35,227 bases of DNA from Bacillus sp. REN16 (GCF_020731355.1 NZ_JAJFZK010000018.1:1-35227), one strand, 5' to 3'. Shown: positions 11,246-20,401, counted from the stretch's first letter. Numbers and translations: made by a program. Notes: generated by a model from the letters alone, not told the origin.

Positions 11246-12013
11246 ATGTTAATTGATACACATGCACATTTAAATGCGATCCAGTATCAAGAAGATTTAG
11301 AAGAAGTAATTGAAAGGGCACTCAGTGAAGATGTTGAAAGAATTGTTGTCGTTGGTTTTGACAGAGAAACGATCACAAGGGCGATTGAATTAGCGGATCA
11401 ATATGAGTTTATCTATGCAACAGTTGGCTGGCATCCAGTAGATGCGATTGATATGACGGATGAAGATTTAAAGTGGATTGAAGAGCTTTGTGCTCATCCA
11501 AAAGTTGTGGCGTTGGGAGAAATGGGTCTTGATTACTACTGGGACAAGTCCCCGAAGGATATCCAAAAAGAAGTCTTCAGGAAGCAAATTGCTTTAGCGA
11601 AAAAAGTAAAACTACCGATTATTATTCACAATCGAGAGGCGACAGCCGACATTATTGAGATTCTGCAAGAAGAGAATGCGAGTGAAGTAGGTGGAATTAT
11701 GCACTGTTTCACTGGCAGTATCGAGGTTGCCAAACAATGCATCGATATGAATTTTTACATCTCATTTGGTGGTCCAGTTACCTTCAAAAATGCGAAAAAA
11801 CCGAAAGAGGTGGCAGCAGAAATTCCACTTGATCGCCTCTTAATAGAAACGGATTGTCCTTACTTAACGCCACATCCATTTCGAGGAAAACGAAATGAAC
11901 CAAGCTATGTGAAATATGTAGCAGAGCAAATTGCAGAGCTAAAAGGCATCTCTTTTGAAGAAATTGCACAAAAAACATCCGACAATGCGAAACGATTTTT
12001 CGGCATAAAATGA
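11246..12013 (+). CDS. tatD: TatD family metal-dependent deoxyribonuclease (YabD)
   Basis: A 255-residue TIM-barrel hydrolase of the TatD/YcfH family. Metal ligands are visible: DTHAHLNA (His6, His8), GEMGLDYY (Glu), IHNREA (His), MHCFTGS (His) and IETDCPYL (Asp). Family members act as 3'-5' exonucleases in DNA repair or processing; activity here is inferred. AAAGGAG precedes ATG 11246. It follows metS as in B. subtilis but is separated from it by a terminator. The similarity is to the family rather than to the protein-secretion Tat system. Confidence 0.93.
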   Translation: MLIDTHAHLNAIQYQEDLEEVIERALSEDVERIVVVGFDRETITRAIELADQYEFIYATVGWHPVDAIDMTDEDLKWIEELCAHPKVVALGEMGLDYYWDKSPKDIQKEVFRKQIALAKKVKLPIIIHNREATADIIEILQEENASEVGGIMHCFTGSIEVAKQCIDMNFYISFGGPVTFKNAKKPKEVAAEIPLDRLLIETDCPYLTPHPFRGKRNEPSYVKYVAEQIAELKGISFEEIAQKTSDNAKRFFGIK

Positions 12014-12150
12014 TAGCAATTTTTGTCAAATAATCGGGTAGCTTGTCCAATAATAAGTTGATTAGAAAAAGTTCTACATGTCTCCTTTGTCTCATATATA
12101 TCTTTGTCGACAACTAATTCTTTCTTTTTAAAAACTCTTCTTGCATAATA

Positions 12151-12171
12151 TTTTACAACGGTGATGTAAAA
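12151..12171. promoter_or_regulatory. Perfect inverted repeat upstream of the yabE promoter
   Basis: TTTTACA and TGTAAAA are separated by 7 bases, ending 11 bases before the -35 of yabE. There is no T run on the plus strand, so it is not a good terminator for tatD; an operator is possible. Confidence 0.4.
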
Positions 12172-12182
12172 AAGAGGTGGGG

Positions 12183-12211
12183 TTGACAGATTAATATATC
12201 CTTTATATAAT
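12183..12211 (+). promoter_or_regulatory. Sigma-A promoter of yabE
   Basis: TTGACA (12183-12188) and TATAAT (12206-12211) with a 17-base spacer: both hexamers match the consensus exactly. Confidence 0.9.
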
Positions 12212-12238
12212 CCACTGAGAGAAGGAGGCGTTTTTCAT

Positions 12239-13435
12239 TTGCTTAAAAACATGAAAAAACTGTTTTCCGAGTCAAAGCACAAAAAGAGATTGATAGTCTC
12301 GATAAGTAGTTTTATAGTCTTAGCAGGTGCCGGTACAGGTTATGCTGCATATGAAACCACCAAGGATACAGTTTCACTATCATTAAATGGAAAAGAGCAA
12401 GTTATAAGGACGCACGCAAACACGGTTGCTGAAGTTCTACAGGATTTAGAGATAGACGTCTCAAAGCATGATGAGCTTTCACCATCAATGGATACGGCAA
12501 TCAAGGACAATTTAAAAGTCACGTGGCAAGAGGCAATTCCGGTTGAACTTGTAGTTGATAACCAACCGCAAAAGGTCTGGACAACAGTCAAAACTGTGGG
12601 TGATCTTTTCAAAGATGCAAAAGTAGAGATTACAGAGCATGATAAAGTCAATCCGAGTTTAGATACAAAGTTAACAAAAGATATAAAAGTAGAAGTTGAG
12701 AAGGCATTTCAACTAACCCTAAATGACGGCGGTACGGAAAATCAAGTTTGGTCCACTTCGACTACTGTCGCTGACTTTTTAAAAGGTCAAAATGTTGCAC
12801 TAAATGAATTGGATCGAGTAGAGCCAGGAATGGAAGAACAGATTACAGCAAATAGTGTCGTTAATGTTGTACGAGTAGAAAAAGTCACCGATGTAGTGGA
12901 AGAATCAGTTGCCTTTGCTGTTGTTCGTAGAAAGGACAACAATATTGATAAAGGCAAAGAAAAGGTTGTAACTCCCGGTCAAGAAGGGAAAGTTGCAAAG
13001 CACTATGAAGTTGTTCTGGAGAATGGAAAAGAAGTTTCAAGAGATCTAATCAAAACAGAAAATCTAAAAGATAGTACAGATAAGGTTGTTGCAATTGGTA
13101 CGCGTGAAATCGTGCAACAGGTTTCCCGTGGTACAGCGAGTGCAACGAATGAATTCTATGTTTCATCTACAGCCTATACGGCGTATTGTAGCGGGTGTTC
13201 AGGAACAACTGCTACAGGAATTGACCTTCGCGCAAATCCGAATGTAAAGGTTATTGCGGTTGACCCAAGCATTATCCCACTAGGTACAAAAGTGTATGTA
13301 GAAGGATATGGCTATGCTGTCGCTGCCGATAAAGGCACGAATATTAAAGGTCATAAAATTGACGTCTTTTTCTCAGAGAAATCTCAAGCCTATCGTTGGG
13401 GGCAACGAAAGGTTAAAATACAAATCTTAAATTAA
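12239..13435 (+). CDS. yabE: YabE, resuscitation-promoting-factor-like cell wall protein (DUF348-G5-3D)
   Basis: A 398-residue exported cell-wall protein. A positively charged N terminus and a hydrophobic segment (residues about 18-37) form a signal or anchor. Three DUF348 repeats follow (about 42-85, 100-140, 155-200), then a G5 domain (about 210-290) and a C-terminal 3D domain with STAYTAY, GIDLRANP, AVDPSIIPLG and AAADKGT, the MltA-type fold with conserved aspartates. Such proteins are thought to act on peptidoglycan. The TTG start is supported by GAAGGAGG about 10 bases upstream; the next ATG is too far from it. The gene has its own strong promoter and terminator. Confidence 0.93.
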   Translation: MLKNMKKLFSESKHKKRLIVSISSFIVLAGAGTGYAAYETTKDTVSLSLNGKEQVIRTHANTVAEVLQDLEIDVSKHDELSPSMDTAIKDNLKVTWQEAIPVELVVDNQPQKVWTTVKTVGDLFKDAKVEITEHDKVNPSLDTKLTKDIKVEVEKAFQLTLNDGGTENQVWSTSTTVADFLKGQNVALNELDRVEPGMEEQITANSVVNVVRVEKVTDVVEESVAFAVVRRKDNNIDKGKEKVVTPGQEGKVAKHYEVVLENGKEVSRDLIKTENLKDSTDKVVAIGTREIVQQVSRGTASATNEFYVSSTAYTAYCSGCSGTTATGIDLRANPNVKVIAVDPSIIPLGTKVYVEGYGYAVAADKGTNIKGHKIDVFFSEKSQAYRWGQRKVKIQILN

Positions 13436-13442
13436 CTTGCTA

Positions 13443-13470
13443 AAAACAGAGGGATTTCCTCTGTTTTTTT
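13443..13470 (+). terminator. Terminator of yabE
   Basis: AAAACAGAGG pairs with CCTCTGTTTT around GATTT, within a run of seven T. Confidence 0.92.
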
Positions 13471-13472
13471 AT

Positions 13473-13594
13473 GTCTAGCTTCAGCGCCTAGCCCCTCGAG
13501 GTCATAAGCCAATCCGTCAAGAAGGATAAACTGCATCCTCCTCGCCGGCTTTTCTTATGCTTGTCGGGGCTGGGCAAGGCGCTTCCGCATTTCT
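13473..13594 (+). repeat. Repeat family 2, copy A
   Basis: It starts GTCTAGCTTCAGCGCCTAG. AGCGCCT (13483-13489) pairs with AGGCGCT (13577-13583), GCCCC with GGGGC, and CATAAG with CTTATG, giving a rod-like fold. Copy B at 24251-24371 shares the start GTCTAGCTTCA and TCTTATGCTTGTC but has different paired arms. It lies directly after the yabE terminator. The remaining bases to 13682 hold a TATAAT at 13618-13623 with no clear -35. Confidence 0.82.
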
Positions 13595-13682
13595 TTTTAT
13601 GTCTATGTCTTTTTTGTTATAATTATGTAATATTTGTATCTATATTGTTAGACGAAATAAAATGAGAAAGGTTTCAATAATA

Positions 13683-15116
<1,434 letters not shown>

Positions 15117-15117
<1 letters not shown>

Positions 15118-15147
15118 GGGCTTACTGTTTCAGTAGGTCCTTTTTTC
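15117..15147 (+). terminator. Terminator after rsmA
   Basis: AGGGCTTACTG pairs with CAGTAGGTCCT (two G-U pairs), followed by TTTTT, directly at the stop codon. Confidence 0.78.
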
Positions 15148-15177
15148 TATCCCAAAATGTCAGTCTCCTTTCTCCTC

Positions 15178-15205
15178 ACCACTTATGGTTATGCTGCATA
15201 GGCTA
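15178..15205 (+). promoter_or_regulatory. Sigma-K promoter of yabG
   Basis: ACC (15178-15180) and CATAGGCTA (15197-15205) fit the sigma-K pattern AC, 16 bases, CATANNNTA. B. subtilis yabG is a mother-cell sigma-K gene. Confidence 0.7.
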
Positions 15206-15258
15206 ACAAGAAGGCATCTCAATTGTGAAATAACCTCAGAAAGTTGGAGTGGGTGAGG

Positions 15259-16146
15259 ATGGATATAAAAGTTGGCGATATTGTTGCACGCAAATCACAT
15301 CAGTTTGATTTATTGTTCAAAGTAACAGAAATAACACATAACCAAACTGTTAATTTATATGGTGAGGATGTAAGGTTGATTGCAGATGCTCCGTATGATG
15401 ACTTAGTCCTAGTAGACGAGGGAGAAAGACAAAAAAGGCAGCGAACGGATCGAGAAAAAGTGGATCATTCCTATCGATTGTTTCGACAGGATTATCAGTT
15501 AATTAGACAAAAAAATGAATACCATGCAACGGGCGGATATTCAAATGATGCAGAGTTTTTTCAAATTCCCGGAAGAGTTTTGCATATAGATGGTGACCCT
15601 AGCTACTTAAAGAAGTGCCTAGCGTTATATGAGAAAATTGGCATTCCCGTATATGGAGTCCATTGCCATGAAACGGAAATGCCTGAAAAGATTGATGAAT
15701 TACTTGATAAATATAGACCTGATATTCTTGTTATAACGGGTCATGATGCTTATTCAAAATCAAAGGGTAAGGTTACGGAGCTCAAGGCATACCGCCATTC
15801 CCGTCATTTTGCTCAAACCGTTCGACAAGCCAGAAAAAAAGTTCCGCATTTAGATCAGCTTGTCATCTTTGCTGGTGCCTGTCAGTCTCATTTTGAGTCA
15901 TTAATACGTGCAGGAGCAAATTACGCAAGTTCACCCTCTAGAGTCAATATACACGCCCTAGACCCTGTATATATCGTTGCTAAAATTAGTTTTACTCCAT
16001 TTGATGAAAGAATTAATGTGTGGGACGTACTTCGCAATACATTAACAGGAGAAAAAGGTCTTGGTGGTGTTGAAACAAAGGGTGTATTACGAACCGGTAT
16101 GCCTTATCAAAGATTGATGGATAATGAGGAAAACGGGGGTCTCTAA
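15259..16146 (+). CDS. yabG: Sporulation-specific protease YabG
   Basis: A 295-residue protease made in the mother cell that trims spore coat proteins (for example SafA, CotT and SpoIVA in B. subtilis) before transglutaminase cross-linking. It is a cysteine protease of its own family; candidate catalytic residues are the His in ITGHDAY and the Cys in FAGACQSHFE, by family knowledge. ATG 15259 lies 9 bases after GGAG; the upstream TTG frame is rejected because it would begin at that site. A sigma-K-type promoter is visible upstream. The stop codon lies inside a terminator stem. Confidence 0.94.
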   Translation: MDIKVGDIVARKSHQFDLLFKVTEITHNQTVNLYGEDVRLIADAPYDDLVLVDEGERQKRQRTDREKVDHSYRLFRQDYQLIRQKNEYHATGGYSNDAEFFQIPGRVLHIDGDPSYLKKCLALYEKIGIPVYGVHCHETEMPEKIDELLDKYRPDILVITGHDAYSKSKGKVTELKAYRHSRHFAQTVRQARKKVPHLDQLVIFAGACQSHFESLIRAGANYASSPSRVNIHALDPVYIVAKISFTPFDERINVWDVLRNTLTGEKGLGGVETKGVLRTGMPYQRLMDNEENGGL

Positions 16147-16170
16147 CGGTGAATCGCTAGAGATCCTTTT
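16137..16170 (+). terminator. Terminator of yabG
   Basis: GGGTCTCTA (16137-16145) pairs with TAGAGATCC (16158-16166), followed by TTTT. The first arm includes the stop codon. Confidence 0.72.
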
Positions 16171-16300
16171 GGTATTTTAATACATATTAAGGATAGTGAA
16201 AATTTTGTCGATGCAAAAAAATCTTGATTTATATACATATTGGCTGCGATTTTGAACATACTATCAGTTGTGTGTTGAGAAACTTGTTGGAAAAAACTTA

Positions 16301-16330
16301 TTGACAAGTATTTTGTATCATTGTTATAAT
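16301..16330 (+). promoter_or_regulatory. veg promoter 1 (sigma-A)
   Basis: TTGACA (16301-16306) and TATAAT (16325-16330), both perfect, with an 18-base spacer. The flanks are AT-rich. Confidence 0.85.
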
Positions 16331-16341
16331 TTTAGTTTTGT

Positions 16342-16370
16342 TTGACGTTCGGTGATTTTTTTGGTATACT
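16342..16370 (+). promoter_or_regulatory. veg promoter 2 (sigma-A)
   Basis: TTGACG (16342-16347) and TATACT (16365-16370) with a 17-base spacer. Transcription would begin about 16 bases before the veg start codon. Confidence 0.75.
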
Positions 16371-16393
16371 GATAAATAGTGAGGTGGAGTGAA

Positions 16394-16663
16394 ATGGGAA
16401 AAACTTTGCTTGATATTAAACGGTCTTTAGATACAAATTTAGGTAAGCGACTTACCTTAAAGGCCAATGGTGGCCGTAGAAAGACAATAGAGCGCTCAGG
16501 AGTGCTCGCCGAAACGTACCCATCCGTATTTGTGATAGAACTAGACCAGGATGAGAATTCATTTGAGCGGGTTTCTTATAGCTATGCTGATATCCTTACA
16601 GAAACCGTTCAATTAACCTTCTTTGATGAGACATCCGGGAACGTAGCGATAAGTGGGCAGTAG
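16394..16663 (+). CDS. veg: Biofilm-stimulating protein Veg
   Basis: An 89-residue small basic protein of the Veg/DUF1021 family. In B. subtilis Veg is very highly expressed and stimulates biofilm genes by countering SinR through an unknown route. The sequence [20 protein letters not shown] and [16 protein letters not shown] is nearly identical to B. subtilis. ATG 16394 has AGGTGG at spacing about 6; the longer frame from 16379 begins before that site. Two tandem sigma-A promoters agree with strong expression, and two terminator-like hairpins follow. Confidence 0.95.
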   Translation: MGKTLLDIKRSLDTNLGKRLTLKANGGRRKTIERSGVLAETYPSVFVIELDQDENSFERVSYSYADILTETVQLTFFDETSGNVAISGQ

Positions 16664-16687
16664 ACTTCATTGTTTACTGCTTTTTTA
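16657..16687 (+). terminator. Terminator of veg
   Basis: GCAGTAGAC pairs with GTTTACTGC (one G-U), followed by TTTTTT. The first arm includes the stop codon. Confidence 0.85.
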
Positions 16688-16697
16688 TTTTGTCCGA

Positions 16698-16735
16698 AAA
16701 ACGTGGTACTTTTTCATAAGTGTCACGTTTTTTTG
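16698..16735 (+). terminator. Second hairpin after veg
   Basis: AAAAACGTG and CACGTTTTTTT pair around a long loop. It could be a back-up terminator or act in either direction. Confidence 0.6.
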
Positions 16736-16746
16736 TTTAAGAATAT

Positions 16747-16792
16747 TGCGTCGTATTCTATGGATTTGCGTCCCCACGAGAAATTATGCGTC
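16747..16792 (+). repeat. TGCGTC repeated every 20 bases
   Basis: TGCGTC occurs at 16747, 16767 and 16787, exactly 20 bases apart. The last two are followed by YCCAC-like sequence. No function is evident. Confidence 0.6.
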
Positions 16793-16874
16793 TCCACTGT
16801 TTAAAAAAAAGCAAATAGGATAATATTTGTTAATATAACAAACCCTTTTTATCCAAACACTAAGTATGTCGTAG

Positions 16875-17061
16875 ATAACTTTATTCAGCTAGGACTGAAT
16901 AAAGTTATAGCCTCCGGCGGATGCCACAGATTTTTTAACGGAAGTTTTTCGAGTGTATGATCAAAGACTAAGAACGCCACGGCCTGATGTCTTCGTCTTT
17001 GTGACCCACCTCGTGTGGGCCTAAAAAAATCTGGGCGCAAATACGCTGGGGCGTATTTGAT
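16875..17061 (+). repeat. Repeat family 1, full copy in the sspF leader
   Basis: It starts with a perfect 14-bp hairpin ATAACTTTATTCAG/CTGAATAAAGTTAT around CTAGGA, then AGCCTCCGGCGGATGCC (16909-16925). The outer stem is AGATTTTTT/AAAAAATCT, AAAGAC (16963-16968) pairs with GTCTTT (16995-17000), and CCCAC pairs with GTGGG around CTCGT. The perfect AAATACGC/GCGTATTT tail hairpin and TGAT close it, followed by the AAAGGGGG ribosome-binding site of sspF. The rest of the 16735-17078 gap has no recognisable gene. Confidence 0.87.
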
Positions 17062-17078
17062 AAAGGGGGTTGCAATTA

Positions 17079-17264
17079 TTGGGAAGACGTCGAGGTATCA
17101 TGTCAGAAGCCTTTAAAGAAGAATTAGCTAAGGAACTTGGTTTTTACGATACCGTTAAAAGTGAAGGTTGGGGTGCGATTCGATCACGCGATGCTGGAAA
17201 TATGGTGAAGCGTGCAATTGAAATTGGACAACAACAGCTTGCCAATAAAGGACAAAACCAGTAA
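17079..17264 (+). CDS. sspF: Small acid-soluble spore protein SspF (alpha/beta-type)
   Basis: A 61-residue SASP of the SspF minor alpha/beta type, made in the forespore, which coats spore DNA and protects it. The core [20 protein letters not shown] followed by MVKRAIEI is diagnostic. The start is TTG 17079 (MGRRRG, as in B. subtilis), 9 bases after AAAGGGGG; the TTG at 17070 touches that site and is rejected. In B. subtilis sspF is a sigma-G gene. I do not see a convincing sigma-G promoter close upstream, where a repeat-family-1 element fills the leader. A terminator follows. Confidence 0.94.
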   Translation: MGRRRGIMSEAFKEELAKELGFYDTVKSEGWGAIRSRDAGNMVKRAIEIGQQQLANKGQNQ

Positions 17265-17284
17265 GTTGTGTTTTGAACTACGAC

Positions 17285-17315
17285 GCCGAAGCTTAAATTG
17301 CTTCGGCTTTCTTTA
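17285..17315 (+). terminator. Terminator of sspF
   Basis: GCCGAAGC pairs perfectly with GCTTCGGC around a 7-base loop, followed by TTTCTTTA. Confidence 0.88.
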
Positions 17316-17361
17316 TATAGGAAAAAGGTCATCTTATACAAATTACATAAAAAACAGGCAA

Positions 17362-17375
17362 GACACTATTGTGTC
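17362..17375. promoter_or_regulatory. Small inverted repeat and weak promoter before ispE
   Basis: GACAC-TATT-GTGTC is a perfect 5-bp inverted repeat. A -10-like TACAAT lies downstream at 17402-17407, but its -35 is unclear (TTTACG at 17381 gives only 15 bases of spacing). Confidence 0.35.
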
Positions 17376-17444
17376 ACTGTTTTACGAGGTTTACTTTGTG
17401 GTACAATGGCAATATTGAATTTTACGTTTAAAGCAGGTGTTTTC

Positions 17445-18314
17445 ATGAAATTATTAGTTAAGGCCCCAGCGAAGATCAATTTGGCGCTTGATGTTTTACA
17501 CAAACGACAGGATGGCTATCATGAGGTGCGGATGATTATGACAACCATTGATCTATCGGATAGGCTTGAATTATCTGATTATGGGGGAAATGAAATTAAG
17601 GTCATTTCTCATAATCGTTTTGTACCAGATGACAGCCGCAACTTGGCATACCAAGCCGCCAGTTTACTTAAGAAACGTTATGGTGTGAAAAAAGGCGTTG
17701 TCATTTCGATTACAAAATCAATCCCAGTGGCTGCTGGACTAGCGGGTGGTAGCAGTGATGCAGCCGCAACGTTAAGAGGATTGAACAAATTTTGGGACCT
17801 TGGACTCAGTTTGGATGAACTAGCCTCAATTGGTGCTGAAATTGGCTCAGATGTTTCTTTTTGCGTATATGGGGGGACGGCACTAGCGACAGGTAGAGGG
17901 GAAATTATTTCCGAGTTGCCTGCACCTCCACATTGCTGGGTTATTTTGGCGAAGCCAACAATCGGTGTTTCAACAGCTGAAGTATACAGAAATCTTTCCA
18001 TTGATCAAATTAACCATCCGGATGTCGACGGGATGATTCATTCAATCGAAACGAAGGATTTTACTGGGATTTGCGATCGAGTCGGCAATGTTTTAGAGGA
18101 CGTAACCTTAAAGCTTCATCCTGAAGTGGCCCATATCAAAGATCAAATGAAGCGTTTTGGTGCAGATGCTGTGTTAATGAGCGGCAGTGGTCCAACTGTT
18201 TTTGGTCTTGTTCAAAGAGAATCGAGAATGCAACGTATTTATAATGGATTACGTGGTTTTTGTGACCAAGTTTATGCGGTAAGACTGCTTGGAGAACGAA
18301 ATAGAGTTGAATGA
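17445..18314 (+). CDS. ispE: 4-diphosphocytidyl-2-C-methyl-D-erythritol kinase
   Basis: A 289-residue GHMP kinase that phosphorylates CDP-ME in the MEP pathway of isoprenoid synthesis. Signatures are [12 protein letters not shown] at the N terminus, the GHMP ATP loop [17 protein letters not shown] (about residues 93-109) and the C-terminal [15 protein letters not shown] 17445 gives the same length as B. subtilis and has CAGGTG upstream; the longer frame runs through the sspF terminator and is rejected. Its 3' end carries the -35 of the purR promoter. Confidence 0.96.
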   Translation: MKLLVKAPAKINLALDVLHKRQDGYHEVRMIMTTIDLSDRLELSDYGGNEIKVISHNRFVPDDSRNLAYQAASLLKKRYGVKKGVVISITKSIPVAAGLAGGSSDAAATLRGLNKFWDLGLSLDELASIGAEIGSDVSFCVYGGTALATGRGEIISELPAPPHCWVILAKPTIGVSTAEVYRNLSIDQINHPDVDGMIHSIETKDFTGICDRVGNVLEDVTLKLHPEVAHIKDQMKRFGADAVLMSGSGPTVFGLVQRESRMQRIYNGLRGFCDQVYAVRLLGERNRVE

Positions 18315-18359
18315 TACCGTACATTAGTGGTATATTATCTGTAAAATATTCGGATTTTG
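18308..18359 (+). promoter_or_regulatory. purR promoter with candidate PurBoxes
   Basis: TTGAAT (18308-18313) and TATATT (18331-18336) are 17 bases apart. ATACCGTACATT (18314-18325) lies between them and resembles the PurBox consensus (AWWWCCGAACWWT). A second, inverted copy (TATTCGGATTTT, about 18347-18358) lies just before the ribosome-binding site. B. subtilis PurR represses its own gene; these boxes suggest the same. Their separation of about 19 bases is slightly longer than usual. Confidence 0.5.
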
Positions 18360-18369
18360 GAGGCAAGCC

Positions 18370-19230
18370 ATGAAATTTAGACGGAGTAGTAGACTTGTTG
18401 ATATGACAAATCACTTGCTTTTACATCCACAGCATCTTGTGTCTCTTTCCTATTTTGCTGACAAATACGATTCTGCTAAATCCTCTATTAGTGAAGATTT
18501 AACGATTATCAAGCAGACCTTTGAGCAACAAGGAATTGGGACATTAATTACAGTGGCGGGAGCAGCTGGTGGTGTGAAATTCATCCCATTGGTCGGAGAA
18601 GAAGAAGCAAGTGAGGTTGTCAGGGAACTTTGTGAGGTAATAGCAAATCCAGATCGACTTCTTCCAGGTGGATATTTATATTTAACAGATATCCTTGGTG
18701 ATCCGAGAATTGTAAACAAAATCGGGAAAATCTTTGCCTCTGTTTATTCAAATTACGAGATTGATGTTGTCATGACTGTTGCGACTAAGGGAATTCCCCT
18801 TGCCTACGCAGTTGCTTCTTACTTGGACGTACCGGTAGTGATTGTAAGACATGGCAATCGGGTAACGGAAGGCTCTACCGTGAGTATCAATTACGTTTCC
18901 GGATCAACAAAGCGTATTCAGACGATGGTATTGGCAAAAAGAAGCCTGAAGGAAGGTTCTAATGTTTTAATCATTGATGACTTTATGAAAGCCGGCGGTA
19001 CTGTTAACGGGATGGTCAGTATTCTGGAGGAATTCAATGCGAACCTTAAAGGGATTGGTGTTCTAGTTGAGTCTGAGGGAGTAGAAGAGAGGCTTGTGGA
19101 TGAATACATATCCTTAGTAAAGCTAACAGATGTTGACGTGAAAGAAAAACAAATAAAAGTAGCGGTGGGTAATTATTTATCTTACCTGCAGCAAGTTGAA
19201 ATCGAAGACGAGATGGGGGAAGAAGAATGA
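18370..19230 (+). CDS. purR: Purine operon repressor PurR
   Basis: A 286-residue repressor with an N-terminal winged helix (about 1-70) and a phosphoribosyltransferase-like domain. PRPP binding through [17 protein letters not shown] (about 198-214) releases it from DNA, coupling purine gene expression to PRPP and (p)ppGpp. [14 protein letters not shown] at the start is typical. GGAGG lies 7 bases before the ATG. It overlaps ridA by 4 bases (ATGA), implying translational coupling. PRPP synthase (prs) is encoded 2.6 kb downstream. Confidence 0.96.
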   Translation: MKFRRSSRLVDMTNHLLLHPQHLVSLSYFADKYDSAKSSISEDLTIIKQTFEQQGIGTLITVAGAAGGVKFIPLVGEEEASEVVRELCEVIANPDRLLPGGYLYLTDILGDPRIVNKIGKIFASVYSNYEIDVVMTVATKGIPLAYAVASYLDVPVVIVRHGNRVTEGSTVSINYVSGSTKRIQTMVLAKRSLKEGSNVLIIDDFMKAGGTVNGMVSILEEFNANLKGIGVLVESEGVEERLVDEYISLVKLTDVDVKEKQIKVAVGNYLSYLQQVEIEDEMGEEE

Positions 19231-19601
19231 GACAAGTTCAAACAAACCAAGCTCCGGCAGCAATTGGCCCATATTCACAAGGAATTGTTGTTAATAATAT
19301 GTTTTTTAGTTCAGGCCAAATTCCATTAACTCCAGCTGGCGAATTAGTGAGTGGTGGAATTAAAGAACAGACGGAACAGGTTTTTAAAAACCTTCAAGCT
19401 GTTTTGGCTGAAGCAGGTGCGTCTTTAGATTCGGTCGTAAAAGCTACTGTTTTTATTAAAAATATGGATGACTTTGCAGAACTAAATAACATTTACGGAG
19501 AGTTTTTTGCTGGACATAAACCAGCCCGTTCAACGGTTGAAGTAGCAAGACTTCCCAAGGATGTATTGGTCGAAATTGAAGTAATTGCGCTTATAAAATA
19601 A
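19227..19601 (+). CDS. ridA: RidA family reactive-intermediate deaminase (YabJ)
   Basis: A 124-residue trimeric YjgF/YER057c/UK114 protein that hydrolyses enamine/imine intermediates released by PLP enzymes; B. subtilis YabJ also influences purine repression. The opening [24 protein letters not shown], the [11 protein letters not shown] signature with the substrate-binding arginine, and the C-terminal VEIEVIALI are present. The start overlaps the purR stop as ATGA. A purR-ridA operon is conserved in Bacillus. Confidence 0.96.
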   Translation: MRQVQTNQAPAAIGPYSQGIVVNNMFFSSGQIPLTPAGELVSGGIKEQTEQVFKNLQAVLAEAGASLDSVVKATVFIKNMDDFAELNNIYGEFFAGHKPARSTVEVARLPKDVLVEIEVIALIK

Positions 19602-19609
19602 AAGGGATG

Positions 19610-19749
19610 TCAAAAATCCGGTTGAAAATGACACATCGAATTTCTGCGTTGGCTTGTTTTTCCGTTGCTCACGTATTAACTACATACGTTCCGCTACTCA
19701 AAACTGCGCCGCCTTGAACTTCTCGGTCCTTTTCATCCTACTTTTTGAT
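19610..19749 (+). repeat. Repeat family 3, copy A
   Basis: It matches 28493-28635 on the opposite strand. Shared blocks include TTTCTGCGTTGGCTTG, GTATTAACT-CATAC, CTGCGCCGCCTTGAA and TCTCGGTCCT. A central hairpin CGTAT/ATACG is kept as TGTAT/ATACA in the other copy. The ends carry TCAAAAA and TTTTTGA as terminal inverted repeats. It lies between ridA and the spoVG promoter. Confidence 0.85.
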
Positions 19750-19833
19750 CTATTAATTAAGACTTTTTTCACAAATATTCTGTTCATTCACAAAAAAGTA
19801 TGAATCTTTTTAAAAAATTATTTAATATTTAGC

Positions 19834-19858
19834 AGGAGTTTCAGATTTTCCGTTGAAT
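19834..19858 (+). promoter_or_regulatory. Sigma-H promoter of spoVG
   Basis: AGGAGTT (19834-19840) and GTTGAAT (19852-19858) fit sigma-H, and the region AGCAGGAGTTTCAGA resembles the known B. subtilis spoVG promoter. The upstream stretch 19750-19830 is very AT-rich, where AbrB binds in B. subtilis. Confidence 0.8.
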
Positions 19859-19902
19859 ATGAATAATTAAGTTTTAATATAGTAAAAAAGGTGGTGAACA
19901 GA

Positions 19903-20193
19903 ATGGAAGTGACAGACGTTAGATTACGCCGCGTTAATACTGAAGGTAGAATGAGAGCGATTGCATCAATTACGTTAGACCATGAATTTGTTGTTCATGA
20001 CATTCGTGTCATTGATGGCAACAATGGTTTATTTGTTGCTATGCCTAGCAAACGTACTCCAGATGGAGAGTTTCGTGATATTGCTCATCCAATTAACTCA
20101 AGTACGCGTGGAAAGATCCAAGACGCAGTATTAGCTGAGTATCACCGTTTAGGTGAAGTTGAGGTTGAGTTTGAAGAAGCAGGAGCATCTTAA
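19903..20193 (+). CDS. spoVG: Stage V sporulation protein SpoVG
   Basis: A 96-residue nucleic-acid-binding regulator; in B. subtilis it affects cortex formation and asymmetric division, in other Firmicutes virulence genes. [24 protein letters not shown]-type [18 protein letters not shown] and the EYHRLGE end are typical. ATG 19903 follows AAGGTGG at spacing about 9; the GTG at 19891 lies inside that site. It has its own sigma-H promoter and terminator. Confidence 0.96.
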   Translation: MEVTDVRLRRVNTEGRMRAIASITLDHEFVVHDIRVIDGNNGLFVAMPSKRTPDGEFRDIAHPINSSTRGKIQDAVLAEYHRLGEVEVEFEEAGAS

Positions 20194-20214
20194 AAATAAA
20201 CGTTTATTACATCG

Positions 20215-20246
20215 AAGAGCCTACATGAAAGACAGGCTCTTTTTCT
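20215..20246 (+). terminator. Terminator of spoVG
   Basis: AAGAGCCT pairs with AGGCTCTT around an 11-base loop, followed by TTTCTT. Confidence 0.87.
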
Positions 20247-20321
20247 TATCCCCTAAAAGCCCCTATAACCCATAAATAAAAACTTTCCAATCAAAAAAAT
20301 CATGTACTTTCGTTAGTTTTC

Positions 20322-20350
20322 TTGAAAATGGTCTTTTTTTAAGATATATT
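20322..20350 (+). promoter_or_regulatory. Sigma-A promoter of glmU-prs
   Basis: TTGAAA (20322-20327) and TATATT (20345-20350) with a 17-base spacer, about 45 bases before the glmU ribosome-binding site. Confidence 0.6.
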
Positions 20351-20401
20351 CAGAATGGATATTAACGTTGATAAGGTTCGAATTGATATGGAGGCCTAAA
20401 C

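Noticed and set aside
16205-16212. 0A-box-like TTGTCGAT before veg
   Set aside because: It is a single 7-of-8 match about 100 bases from the promoters, expected by chance in AT-rich DNA.
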